Origin: Ferribacterium limneticum
Lineage (GTDB): Bacteria; Pseudomonadota; Gammaproteobacteria; Burkholderiales; Rhodocyclaceae
Assembly: GCF_020510565.1 (NCBI RefSeq)
Contig: NZ_CP075189.1
Location: 2,526,501 to 2,590,500 of the forward strand
Direction of reading: 5' to 3'
DNA: 64,000 nucleotides
Shown: piece by piece, positions 51,607-60,974 of the stretch
Layout of the letters: each line of letters opens with the position of its first letter
Position numbering within the stretch: the first letter of the stretch is position 1
The notes under the pieces: generated by a model
What the model was told of the DNA's origin: nothing
What the model saw: the letters and a program-made list of their open reading frames with translations, nothing else
The model's database searches: none
Translations under genes and position numbers: made by a program

Positions 51607-52154
51607 TACCGCTTGCCTCCGTTCGGACTGACTACGCGCGGGCGCGGGATCAGCGTTTGTTCGATATTGGCCAGGCTGTCGAGTTTTTCCTGCAGCTCGG
51701 CGGTCTTGCGCTGGCTGTCTTTCAATTGCTGGCCCTGTTTTTCCAGCTGGCTTTCGAGTTTCATGCGTTCCTGGTAGTTGTCGGCGAGTTGCCGGGCCAG
51801 CGGGTGAAAAGGCGCCGCTGCCGGTTCGTTCGATTTGAGTACGCCTTCGAGCAGCGCCAGCCCCTTGCCGAGATCCTGCTGGACGCGCGGATGGCCAAGC
51901 AGCAGCGCCATCCTGACCTGCGTGAAGGGCGTCTGCGGCACGGCGACGAGCACCGACCGTTCGCGCCCCAGCTCGGCCGGCGTCAGGCGCGACAGGCTTT
52001 GGTTATAGAGCAGCGCGCCCTCCGGGCTGGGGTCGTCGAGGTGCAGTTTCCTGGCCAGCGGGCCGGAAGCGCAGCCTGCTACGGTCAACCCGAAAAACAG
52101 GCCAAAAATGAAAACCGCCACGCGGCGGGAAAACGTCGGGTATTTACTGCTCAT
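51606..52154 (-). CDS. qseG: QseG-like lipoprotein
   Basis: A 182-aa lipoprotein between the kinase and regulator genes. Signal and lipobox are VAVFIFGLFFGLTVAGC, part of which (FIFGLFFGLTVAG) is encoded by a copy of the dispersed repeat. The mature protein is helix-rich with a C-terminal coiled coil (ERMKLESQLEKQGQQLKDSQ). In E. coli, QseG binds the periplasmic part of the GlrK/QseE kinase and modulates it (established). ATG 52154 overlaps the kinase stop. Confidence 0.83.
   Translation of the reverse strand: MSSKYPTFSRRVAVFIFGLFFGLTVAGCASGPLARKLHLDDPSPEGALLYNQSLSRLTPAELGRERSVLVAVPQTPFTQVRMALLLGHPRVQQDLGKGLALLEGVLKSNEPAAAPFHPLARQLADNYQERMKLESQLEKQGQQLKDSQRKTAELQEKLDSLANIEQTLIPRPRVVSPNGGKR
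52079..52115 (-). repeat. Dispersed 40-bp repeat, copy 10 (in QseG-like signal peptide)
   Basis: CTACGGTCAACCCGAAAAAC followed by AGGCCAAAAATGAAAACC. Same sense as the gene and read as FIFGLFFGLTVAG, ending one residue before the lipobox Cys. Confidence 0.75.
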
Positions 52155-53547
52155 CAGGTATTTCCACACAAAAATGGGCGCCCGTTTCTTGCGGGACGAG
52201 GTACACCGTGCCGCCCATCGCCCGCACCAGCTCGCGCACGATGGAGAGACCAACGCCGCTGCCCTGGCGCGGCGCCGGTGCGACGCGCTGGCCCTGGACG
52301 AAGGGATCGAAAATGCGTTGCTGGTCCTCCTCAGCGACGCCCGGTCCCTGATCGATACATTCGAAGCGCCAGAGGCCTTCAATGTGACTGACCGAGAGGT
52401 GGATTTCACCGTTTTCCGGGCTGAAATCGATGGCATTGGACAACAGATTGTCCAGTACGACCGTCATTTTCTCGGCGTCGAGCATGGCCGTTTCCTGCGA
52501 GGACTCGATGACGATCTTCAACTGTCGCGACTGGCTGTGCAGTTCGCGGCGCTGGGCCACCGTACTGAGCAGCCGGCGCAGCCGGGTCGGGGCAATTTGC
52601 AGGCGACGCGCCTCGAAGGCGGCGGCATTGAGCGTCAGCAGGCTTTCGATTTGCTGCTGCAGGCCGATCACGTTGTGCTGGAGGATATCGACCACCTCGC
52701 GCTGCCCTGCCGCCAACGGTCCGGGGACTTCCTCGCGGAGCAGCGAGACGCCTTCCTTCAGTGCCGTCAGCGGCGTTTTGAGTTCGTGCGAGACATGGCG
52801 CAAGGCCCGCTCGCGGTCCGCCTCCAGCTCGGCCAGACGCTGGCGCAACCAGTCCAGCCGCTTGCCGAGTTGGCGCAAGTCGGCCGGGCCGCTGACCGTG
52901 ATGGCTTCATCGAAACGGCTGGCGCCGAGCCGGATGATGGCCTGCTCAAGGTGGCGCACCGGCCGAACCAGCCACCAGCCCATGGCCAGCGCGACGAGCA
53001 GCGCGCCACAGAGGGCCAGGGCAATGCGCCCGCCGAGACGCAAGCGGTTGGTCTCGAGGTCTTCCAGCGACTTGCGATTCTGCCCTTCGATCCAGCGCTG
53101 ACCAGCCTGCTTCAACAGGCCATCGAGCTCAGCCATGCGGGCCAGCAGCGGAATGATCTCGGCTTGCGGAATATTCTGATCAAGACCGCTGCGCAACGCC
53201 TCGGCCACCATGCGCCAACCGCCGAGCAAGGGCTGGAGCGGTTCGGCGGCCAGCGTATCGAGCCGGTCGACGACCGCCAGCGACTGGCTCAGGTGTTCGT
53301 CGAAGCGCAGGCGGAAAACGGGGTTGTCGAGCACCAGATATTGCCGCGCGCTGCGTTCGATATCGACGGTACGTTCGCCAAGCTCCTGGATCGACGCCGT
53401 CAACTGGATGGCCTGCTCGCTGCTGCGCCGGCTCTGATCGACCAGCCGCTCGACGACGAGCCAGCTTTGCACCGCCGCGCCGCCCAACAGCAGGACGATC
53501 AGGGCAAAGCCAAGCAACATGCCCTGGCGGAAGGAAATTCGATTCAT
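52144..53547 (-). CDS. glrK: Sensor histidine kinase, GlrK/QseE-like
   Basis: A 467-aa membrane kinase. TM1 lies at residues about 8-28 and TM2 at about 160-185. Between them is a periplasmic helical bundle (SIQELGERTVDIERSARQYL). A HAMP region (VRPVRHLEQAIIRLGASRFD) and dimerisation helix with H-box LRHVSHELKTPLTALKEGVS follow. The ATPase part shows LDNLLSNAIDFSPENGEI, ECIDQGPGVAEEDQQRIFDP and GSGVGLSIVRELVRAMGG. It probably phosphorylates the adjacent GlrR-like regulator. Its start is 356 bp from the divergent bactofilin gene. Confidence 0.9.
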   Translation of the reverse strand: MNRISFRQGMLLGFALIVLLLGGAAVQSWLVVERLVDQSRRSSEQAIQLTASIQELGERTVDIERSARQYLVLDNPVFRLRFDEHLSQSLAVVDRLDTLAAEPLQPLLGGWRMVAEALRSGLDQNIPQAEIIPLLARMAELDGLLKQAGQRWIEGQNRKSLEDLETNRLRLGGRIALALCGALLVALAMGWWLVRPVRHLEQAIIRLGASRFDEAITVSGPADLRQLGKRLDWLRQRLAELEADRERALRHVSHELKTPLTALKEGVSLLREEVPGPLAAGQREVVDILQHNVIGLQQQIESLLTLNAAAFEARRLQIAPTRLRRLLSTVAQRRELHSQSRQLKIVIESSQETAMLDAEKMTVVLDNLLSNAIDFSPENGEIHLSVSHIEGLWRFECIDQGPGVAEEDQQRIFDPFVQGQRVAPAPRQGSGVGLSIVRELVRAMGGTVYLVPQETGAHFCVEIPDEQ

Positions 53548-53680
53548 CGGCGCTTTGTGTCTTAAAACTGAAGTTTAAACCGCCATGCGGGCGAAGACGG
53601 CTGTTGGGGCGCTGGAAAAATCCGCTCACCAGTCGCCACGTAGACCGCTTTATCACTTATAAATCAATCGATTATAAACA

Positions 53681-53698
53681 TGTCGCAATTTCACGACA
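53681..53698. promoter_or_regulatory. GlrR-type site 1 (TGTC-N10-GACA)
   Basis: TGTCGCAATTTCACGACA, an exact match to the TGTC-N10-GACA consensus of the sigma-54 activator GlrR in enterobacteria (recalled). Located about 150 bp upstream of the sigma-54 promoter. Confidence 0.75.
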
Positions 53699-53746
53699 GG
53701 CTACTGATCTAGATTAGCTGCCTTTGCCGGGAAAACCAAAAATATC

Positions 53747-53764
53747 TGTCGCAATTTCACGACA
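53747..53764. promoter_or_regulatory. GlrR-type site 2 (TGTC-N10-GACA)
   Basis: Identical 18-bp copy of site 1, shifted by 66 bp, which is close to six helical turns and suits cooperative binding on one DNA face. Confidence 0.75.
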
Positions 53765-53838
53765 GATCTCGGCAATGAATCGCGAAACAACTTTTAATAT
53801 AAATCGTAAGCCATTGATTAAACAATGCTGTACATGCA

Positions 53839-53854
53839 TGGCACGCTTATCGCA
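53839..53854 (+). promoter_or_regulatory. Sigma-54 promoter of the bactofilin gene
   Basis: TGGCACGCTTATCGCA: invariant GG (-24) and GC (-12) ten bases apart, close to the consensus TGGCACG-N4-TTGCA. It lies 49 bp before the bactofilin start. Confidence 0.8.
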
Positions 53855-53902
53855 ATGGAGTTCCGGTCCGCCATTCACTGAAACCTCAAGACGGGAGTCA
53901 CC

Positions 53903-54463
53903 ATGTTCAACAAACCGATCCTCAACAACCGCAATGACGTCATCACCCGCAAGGAGGTCAACAACATTCTGGGCAGCTCCACCAGCACCCCTAACGCCTC
54001 TGCTGCGGCAAGCAGCACCGTGGCCGCGCCAGCTCCCCAGCCGGAAAAGACCGAATCGTTGGCGGAAAACGTCATGGGCGCCCGTCTCATCGTCGGGCCC
54101 GATGTCAAACTGAAAGGCGCCGAAATTCTTGATTGCGACACGCTGGTCGTCGAAGGCCGCGTCGAAGCGACCATGGACAGCCGCGTCATCCGTATCGCCG
54201 ACAATGGCTCGTTTTCGGGCAAGGTCAGCATCGACATCGCCGAAATCCACGGCCACTTCGAAGGTGAACTGACAGCCCGTTCGCAACTGATCATCCACGC
54301 CACCGGCAAAGTCACCGGCAAGATCCGCTACGGCAAGCTGGTCATCGACGAAGGCGGCGAACTATGCGGCGACATCAACGCCCTGTCGGCCGAGAAATCG
54401 ACGCCTTTTCACCTCCGCGATGAACCGGCGAAAACATTGAGTGCCGTTGCCGTCGCCGGTTGA
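53903..54463 (+). CDS. Bactofilin (polymer-forming cytoskeletal protein)
   Basis: A 186-aa bactofilin. An N-terminal disordered Ala/Ser/Pro tail (residues about 24-50) precedes the right-handed beta-helix core: GARLIVGPDVKLKGAEILDC, VEGRVEATMDSRVIRI, then SGKVSIDIAEIHGHFEGELT and TGKVTGKIRYGKLVIDEGGE. Bactofilins polymerise without nucleotide and shape the envelope or localise enzymes. A sigma-54 promoter and two GlrR-type sites lie directly upstream, which would make it a target of the neighbouring two-component system. That is inference from sites and position. Confidence 0.92.
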   Translation: MFNKPILNNRNDVITRKEVNNILGSSTSTPNASAAASSTVAAPAPQPEKTESLAENVMGARLIVGPDVKLKGAEILDCDTLVVEGRVEATMDSRVIRIADNGSFSGKVSIDIAEIHGHFEGELTARSQLIIHATGKVTGKIRYGKLVIDEGGELCGDINALSAEKSTPFHLRDEPAKTLSAVAVAG

Positions 54464-54486
54464 TTGCAAATAGCATAAACATTAGA

Positions 54487-55116
54487 ATGCAGACTATGCA
54501 GGACGTCATACCTTCGACCTCCCCGCTCAGCTCCGGCATCATGCCAGCCGCCTTGCTGGCGGGTTCGCTCGGGTCGGGCGAAGGTTTTGAGCTGCCGGAA
54601 CTGGTCGTTGCCCCGGCCGTGACCTACCACCAGCACAGGGCCTGCAGTGCCCTGGTACGCCGCATGTACGCCTGGCGCGGTTACCGGACTTCGCCGGCAC
54701 GACAGCTGATCGAAGACCCGAATCACGCCACGCTGGGTGTCTGGCTGGAGGGAGAACTGGTGGCGACGCTGACCGCTTCCCGCGATTCCAGCGCCGGCCT
54801 GCTCGCCGACAATCTCTATGCCGAGGAACTCTCCGGGCTGCGCAAGCCTTCCCGCGTTCTCTGCGAAGTGACGCGACTGGCGGTCGATGTCGATGCCCAT
54901 GACCCCGAACTGCTCAAATCGCTTTTCCGCTCGAGCTATCAATACGCCCGGGCAGTTTTTGGCGTGACCGACGCGGTGATCGAAGTCAATCCGCGACATG
55001 CGGCCTACTACCGCCGGGAATTCGGTTTCTCGCAGATCGGCACCGTGCGCACCTGCCCCCGGGTCGATGCGCCGGCCGTGCTGCTGCACCGTCCGCTGGG
55101 CAGTCTTCACTTCTAG
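54487..55116 (+). CDS. FeeM-like N-acyltransferase (GNAT fold)
   Basis: A 209-aa protein from ATG 54487 (an alternative ATG is nine bases later). It resembles the N-acyl amino acid synthase FeeM family: AVTYHQHRACSALVRRMYAW near the start, LGVWLEGELVATLTASRDSS in the core strand, CEVTRLAVD as the acyl-CoA/ACP loop, and IEVNPRHAAYYRREFGFSQI near the end. It starts 23 bp after the bactofilin stop in the same direction, so it probably shares the sigma-54 promoter. Product may be an acylated amino acid or lipid; substrate unknown. Confidence 0.7.
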   Translation: MQTMQDVIPSTSPLSSGIMPAALLAGSLGSGEGFELPELVVAPAVTYHQHRACSALVRRMYAWRGYRTSPARQLIEDPNHATLGVWLEGELVATLTASRDSSAGLLADNLYAEELSGLRKPSRVLCEVTRLAVDVDAHDPELLKSLFRSSYQYARAVFGVTDAVIEVNPRHAAYYRREFGFSQIGTVRTCPRVDAPAVLLHRPLGSLHF

Positions 55117-55130
55117 TCAGTTTTCCCTTC

Positions 55131-55188
55131 GCTTCAATGCAAATGACCAGCCCCCGAGCTTCGGGAGGCTGGTCATTTGCATTGAAGC
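55131..55188. repeat. Long hairpin, 22-bp perfect inverted repeat
   Basis: GCTTCAATGCAAATGACCAG plus CC pairs perfectly with GG plus CTGGTCATTTGCATTGAAGC, with a CCCGAGCTTCGGGA loop that folds further. It lies between the FeeM-like gene and ettA, 14 bp after the former's stop. No T-run follows, so it is not a standard terminator. Confidence 0.8.
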
Positions 55189-55238
55189 CTCGTAGACTCG
55201 CGCATCATTAATCTTTACGACGACAGGTAGGTTGTTCA

Positions 55239-56903
<1,665 letters not shown>

Positions 56904-56915
56904 AAACGAATGGCC

Positions 56916-56961
56916 GAAATTTCAATTTCGGCCATTTTTTCGGGTTGACCGTAGCAGTCAA
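56916..56961 (+). repeat. Dispersed 40-bp repeat, copy 11 (intergenic)
   Basis: GAAATTTCAATTTCGGCC, then ATTTTTTCGGGTTGACCGTA and GCAGTC. It lies directly after the ettA stop and before its terminator. Confidence 0.85.
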
Positions 56962-56964
56962 CGC

Positions 56965-56994
56965 AAAACGGGCGCCGCATGGCGCCCGTTTTTT
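56965..56994 (+). terminator. Terminator after ettA
   Basis: AAAACGGGCGCC / GGCGCCCGTTTTTT stem with GCAT loop. It follows the repeat copy and could serve both ettA and the convergent small gene. Confidence 0.85.
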
Positions 56995-57035
56995 CTTCTT
57001 CCCCCCGCCGACGCGGAAGGCCGAAACTTGAAGTC

Positions 57036-57314
57036 TTAGTGCTTGAGACTGGCGGAGAAAACCGCCTTGGACTTCTCGGAAAAATGGAATTCGTTGAAAG
57101 CGCGAGCAATTTCGGCTTCGTTGCGGCCTTCGGACTGATCTTCGAAGCTGATGCCGATGATCTTGCCGTTGGCGGCCAGGGTCTGGAAGGCAAAACGCCA
57201 GCGTTGTGCTTCAGCCAGCCGCTCGCGCAGTTCGGCTTCGTTGGAAATCGTAATACCGGCTTTCTTCAGGGAATCCAGGAATTGATCGAAGGATTCGTTG
57301 CTCAGACTGCCCAT
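57036..57314 (-). CDS. Hypothetical protein (92 aa)
   Basis: A helix-rich protein from ATG 57314 with GGAGATAG upstream. It begins MGSLSNESFDQFLDSLKKAG and continues NEAELRERLAEAQRWRFAFQ, with an AFNEFHFSEKSKAVFSASLK C-terminus. No signal peptide. The aromatic and charged pattern gives no family match I can support. It is convergent with ettA and sits between it and the methyltransferase gene. Confidence 0.55.
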   Translation of the reverse strand: MGSLSNESFDQFLDSLKKAGITISNEAELRERLAEAQRWRFAFQTLAANGKIIGISFEDQSEGRNEAEIARAFNEFHFSEKSKAVFSASLKH

Positions 57315-57426
57315 TTATCTATCTCCGTAGGTATGCGGTGTTTGATCACCATGAGCCGTATAACGACTCGACTTTGATTCGGTTGACACGAAAGTGACAG
57401 AAGTTTGAATGCGATAATGTCGCCCC

Positions 57427-58248
57427 ATGAAGAAGCCAAATATCACCGCCGAGATTCCCGAAATCCGTCCCGGGCAGTCCATCGAACTGCTCAAGGAACT
57501 CCACATCCTTACCCGTGACGGCAAGCTCAATCAGGACACGCGGCGCAAGCTCAAACAGGTCTATCACCTCTACCAATTCATCGAACCGTTGCTGGATGGC
57601 GCCGAGACGCTGGTCGACCATGGGGCCGGCAAGTCGTATCTCGGTTTCATCCTCTACGATTTATGTATCAAGAATCGTGCCCAAGGCGAGATCATAGGCA
57701 TTGAAACGCGCCAGGAACTCGTCGAGAAATCCCGCGAACTGGCCGCCCGGCTTGGCTTTGAGCGCATGCGCTTCCTTGCCTGCACGGTCGAGGATTCGCT
57801 GACTGCGAGCGAGCTGCCAGCCAGCGTCGATGTCGTGACAGCGCTACACGCCTGCAACACCGCCACCGACGACGCCATCCGTTTCGCCCTGACCAAGAAC
57901 GCCCGCCATATCGTCCTCGTCCCTTGCTGTCAGGCCGAAGTCGCCGCCACGATGCGGGCCAGAAAGAACGAATCGCTGTCGCAAAAACCGCTGTCCGAGC
58001 TTTGGCGACACCCGATCCATACCCGCGAACTCGGCAGCCACCTGACCAACGTCCTGCGTTGCCTGCTGCTCGAATCGCATGGTTACGACGTCACCGTCAC
58101 CGAACTGGTCGGCTGGGAACACTCGATGAAGAACGAGCTGATCATCGCTTCAAAGCGCGACGCGCCCCGCAAAAACGCCCGCGAACGGGCCGAAGCCATC
58201 CTGCGCGAGTTCAATATCGAAGAACTTGCGCCGCGTTTCACGTACTAA
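57427..58248 (+). CDS. SAM-dependent methyltransferase
   Basis: A 273-aa methyltransferase-fold protein. The SAM loop is LVDHGAGKSYLGFILYDLCI, followed by IIGIETRQELVEKSRELAAR and VDVVTALHACNTATDDAIRF. The ALHACN region with downstream VLVPCCQAEVA (Cys-Cys) is typical of the Methyltransf_32/GSTCD-like class linked to RNA or unknown substrates. It ends six bases before rlhA in the same direction, suggesting co-transcription and perhaps a role in RNA modification. Confidence 0.8.
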   Translation: MKKPNITAEIPEIRPGQSIELLKELHILTRDGKLNQDTRRKLKQVYHLYQFIEPLLDGAETLVDHGAGKSYLGFILYDLCIKNRAQGEIIGIETRQELVEKSRELAARLGFERMRFLACTVEDSLTASELPASVDVVTALHACNTATDDAIRFALTKNARHIVLVPCCQAEVAATMRARKNESLSQKPLSELWRHPIHTRELGSHLTNVLRCLLLESHGYDVTVTELVGWEHSMKNELIIASKRDAPRKNARERAEAILREFNIEELAPRFTY

Positions 58249-58254
58249 GGCGCC

Positions 58255-60147
58255 ATGACCCGAATTCAACACCCCCTCGAACTCCTCGCCCCGGCCAAGA
58301 ACGCCGATTTCGGCATTGAAGCCATCAAACACGGGGCCGACGCCGTCTACATCGGCGGCCCGGCTTTCGGCGCCCGTTACGGCGCCGGCAACGATGTCGC
58401 CGAAATCAAACGGCTCTGTGATTTCGCCCACCGCTTTCGCGCCAGGGTCTTCGTCGCGCTCAACACCATCCTGCGCGACGACGAGCTCGAAGACAGCCGC
58501 CAACTCGCCTGGCAACTTTACGAAGCCGGCGCCGATGCGCTGATCATCCAGGACATGGGTTTGCTTGAACTCGACCTGCCGCCGATCCAGCTCCACGCCA
58601 GCACGCAGACCGATAATCGCAACGCCGACAAGGTCAAGTTTCTCGAAGATGTCGGCTTCTCGCAGGTCGTTCTGGCGCGCGAATGCAGCTTAAACGAAAT
58701 TATCAATATTGCTTCGCAAACCAATGTTTCATTGGAATATTTTGTTCACGGCGCGCTGTGCGTTGCATTCAGCGGCCAGTGCTACATCAGCCAGGCCCAC
58801 ACCGGGCGCAGCGCCAACCGCGGCGAGTGTTCGCAGGCCTGCCGCCTGCCCTACACCCTGGTCGACGACAAGGGTAAAACCATCACCGAGAACCAGCATC
58901 TGCTGTCGATGAAGGACAACAATCAGACCGCCAACATGCTCGAACTGGCCCGCGCCGGCGTCTGCTCCTTCAAGATCGAGGGGCGACTCAAGGACCTCAG
59001 CTACGTCAAGAACATCACCGCGCACTATCGCGGCCTGCTCGACCAGATCATCGCCAATAACCCGGAATTCACCCGCGCCTCGAGCGGTCGCAGCACTTAC
59101 ACCTTCACGCCGCAGCCGGACAAGACATTCAACCGCGGCTACACCGATTATTTCGCCAACGACCGTCAGGACGACATCGGCGCCTTCGATTCGCCCAGTT
59201 TCGTCGGTGAACTGATCGGCGAGGTCGTCGAGATTGGCGACGGCTGTTTCACCGTCAATGCCGAAAAGCCCTTCAACAACGGCGATGGCGTCTGTTTCTA
59301 CGACGCCCACGGCGAAGTCGTCGGCATGCGCATCAACCGGGCCGATGGCAAAACCCTGTTCCCGGCCGAAATGCCTGAAGAACTGACCGAGGGCGCCAGC
59401 CTCTTCCGCAACCGTGACCAGGAATTCGAGCGCTCACTGGAGAAAGAATCGGCTGACCGTCGCATTTCAGTCAAACCGGTGCTGACCGAAACCGAAGACG
59501 GCTTCACGCTGACCCTGACCGACGAAGATGGCGTGAATGTTACGGTCAACCGGAAAAACGGGCCAAAATCAGAATGGCAACTGGCCCAGAACCCCGAAGC
59601 GGCGATGGCCAAGCTCACCGAAAACCTCGGCAAATTCGGCAACACCATTTTCGTCGCCGAGCCGGTTGAATTAAAGCTCAGCCAGCCCTGGTTCCTACCC
59701 GTCAGCGCCATCAACGCCCTGCGCCGCGAAGCCACCGAACAGCTCGAAGCCGCCCGCATCGCCAGCCACCCGCGCCCGCCGCGCGCCGCCCCGGCCGCCA
59801 ACCCGGCGCCCTACCCACAGGAAGAACTGACCTATCTCGGCAACGTCTTCAACGCCAAGGCCCGCCAGTTCTACGAGAAACACGGCGTCAAGCTGATCGA
59901 GGAAGCCTACGAGGCCGGCAACGAAAAAGGCATGGTCTCGCTCATGATCACCCGCCACTGCCTGCGCTACAGCTTCAACCTGTGCCCGAAGGAAGTGAAA
60001 CACCTCAAGCCGGACCCGATGACGCTGATCAACGGCAACGAAAAGCTGATTCTCAAGTTCGACTGCAAAGCCTGCGAAATGCACGTCGTCGGCAAGATGA
60101 AGAAGGGCGTGACGCTCAACCTCGGGACCATCCGCCCCGCCGCCTGA
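58255..60147 (+). CDS. rlhA: U32-family 23S rRNA hydroxylation protein RlhA-like
   Basis: A 630-aa U32 protein. The start ELLAPAKNADFGIEAIKHGA, then DAVYIGGPAFGARYGAGNDV, matches E. coli YdcP/RlhA rather than the shorter TrhP. Cys for the iron-sulfur or catalytic site lie in FVHGALCVAFSGQCYIS and RGECSQACRLPY; GVCSFKIEGRLKD is the DUF3656-side motif. RlhA hydroxylates C2501 of 23S rRNA with prephenate (established for E. coli). A dispersed repeat copy is translated as TVNRKNGPKSEW near residues 428-440. The C-terminal KFDCKACEMHVVGKMKKG is typical. Confidence 0.87.
   Translation: MTRIQHPLELLAPAKNADFGIEAIKHGADAVYIGGPAFGARYGAGNDVAEIKRLCDFAHRFRARVFVALNTILRDDELEDSRQLAWQLYEAGADALIIQDMGLLELDLPPIQLHASTQTDNRNADKVKFLEDVGFSQVVLARECSLNEIINIASQTNVSLEYFVHGALCVAFSGQCYISQAHTGRSANRGECSQACRLPYTLVDDKGKTITENQHLLSMKDNNQTANMLELARAGVCSFKIEGRLKDLSYVKNITAHYRGLLDQIIANNPEFTRASSGRSTYTFTPQPDKTFNRGYTDYFANDRQDDIGAFDSPSFVGELIGEVVEIGDGCFTVNAEKPFNNGDGVCFYDAHGEVVGMRINRADGKTLFPAEMPEELTEGASLFRNRDQEFERSLEKESADRRISVKPVLTETEDGFTLTLTDEDGVNVTVNRKNGPKSEWQLAQNPEAAMAKLTENLGKFGNTIFVAEPVELKLSQPWFLPVSAINALRREATEQLEAARIASHPRPPRAAPAANPAPYPQEELTYLGNVFNAKARQFYEKHGVKLIEEAYEAGNEKGMVSLMITRHCLRYSFNLCPKEVKHLKPDPMTLINGNEKLILKFDCKACEMHVVGKMKKGVTLNLGTIRPAA
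59538..59576 (-). repeat. Dispersed 40-bp repeat, copy 12 (in rlhA)
   Basis: GTTACGGTCAACCGGAAAAA followed by CGGGCCAAAATCAGAATG. Read as TVNRKNGPKSEW. Confidence 0.8.
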
Positions 60148-60858
60148 TCAGGCCGGCTTGCGGAGCAGATCGACGCGCTGCGGATTAAGGAAGGTGGCGC
60201 CGTCCGGTCCCATGAAGGACTCGAACTTTTCCTGCACTTGCCGGTAAAGTTCGGGGGCCAGTTGGTGATCAGTGTGCGTGACCTGGATCATCCGGATATC
60301 GAACTGGGCAAAACTCTCGAAATAGCTGCGGGTGTTGAAGAACATCTGCTTGTCGAGATTCAGGCTGCCAGAAGCCACCGCCTTGCAGATCGCCGCAAAG
60401 GCCGCCTCGCGGACCAGTTGCTCGTTGTGGAACAGGCGAAAGACCTCGTTCAAGTCGCCGGCAAAGACCGGTTCGGAAATCCACGCCAGGCCGCCCGGCT
60501 TGAGCACGCGGGCAATCTCGGCCAGGGCGCGATCCATGTCGGCCACCGGCACGTGATGCAGCGACTTGAACATGAGCACGATGTCGACGCTGGCGTCGTC
60601 GACCGGAATCGCCTCGGCACCACCGTGGCTGAAGCGCACCGTCGGCAGATCGGCAATCTCCAGATTGCGCGCGTGCTGGATGGTGTGGACTTCGAGGGCG
60701 ATGATTTCACTCGGCCGCCCGGTTTCCGCCAAAAGCCGCGTCTTTTCAGCCTTGCCGCAGCCGAGTTCGAGGACACGCGCGCCATCGAGCGGCAATGTGT
60801 CGAGCAACAGTTTGATTTCATTGCACAGCGCAGTCTGCGCGGGATCAGCGATCTTCAT
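60148..60858 (-). CDS. Class I SAM-dependent methyltransferase
   Basis: A 236-aa methyltransferase of the Methyltransf_11 type. The SAM site is VLELGCGKAEKTRLLAETGR, then acidic residue in EIIALEVHTIQHARNLEIAD. DDASVDIVLMFKSLHHVPVA and LAEIARVLKPGGLAWISEPV follow. Substrate unknown. Its stop abuts the rlhA stop (convergent, no gap), so the two transcripts must overlap at their ends. Start ATG 60858. Confidence 0.86.
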   Translation of the reverse strand: MKIADPAQTALCNEIKLLLDTLPLDGARVLELGCGKAEKTRLLAETGRPSEIIALEVHTIQHARNLEIADLPTVRFSHGGAEAIPVDDASVDIVLMFKSLHHVPVADMDRALAEIARVLKPGGLAWISEPVFAGDLNEVFRLFHNEQLVREAAFAAICKAVASGSLNLDKQMFFNTRSYFESFAQFDIRMIQVTHTDHQLAPELYRQVQEKFESFMGPDGATFLNPQRVDLLRKPA

Positions 60859-60974
60859 GGCACATCCGGGAAATTGGGTGGAGCCCGAATTTTAGCGGAT
60901 GCTGATGCAGGAAGGCGCGCCAGCACGCCCAAAGCCCGGCTATAGTCTTGCCTGTTGCCCCGTATCCAATCACC

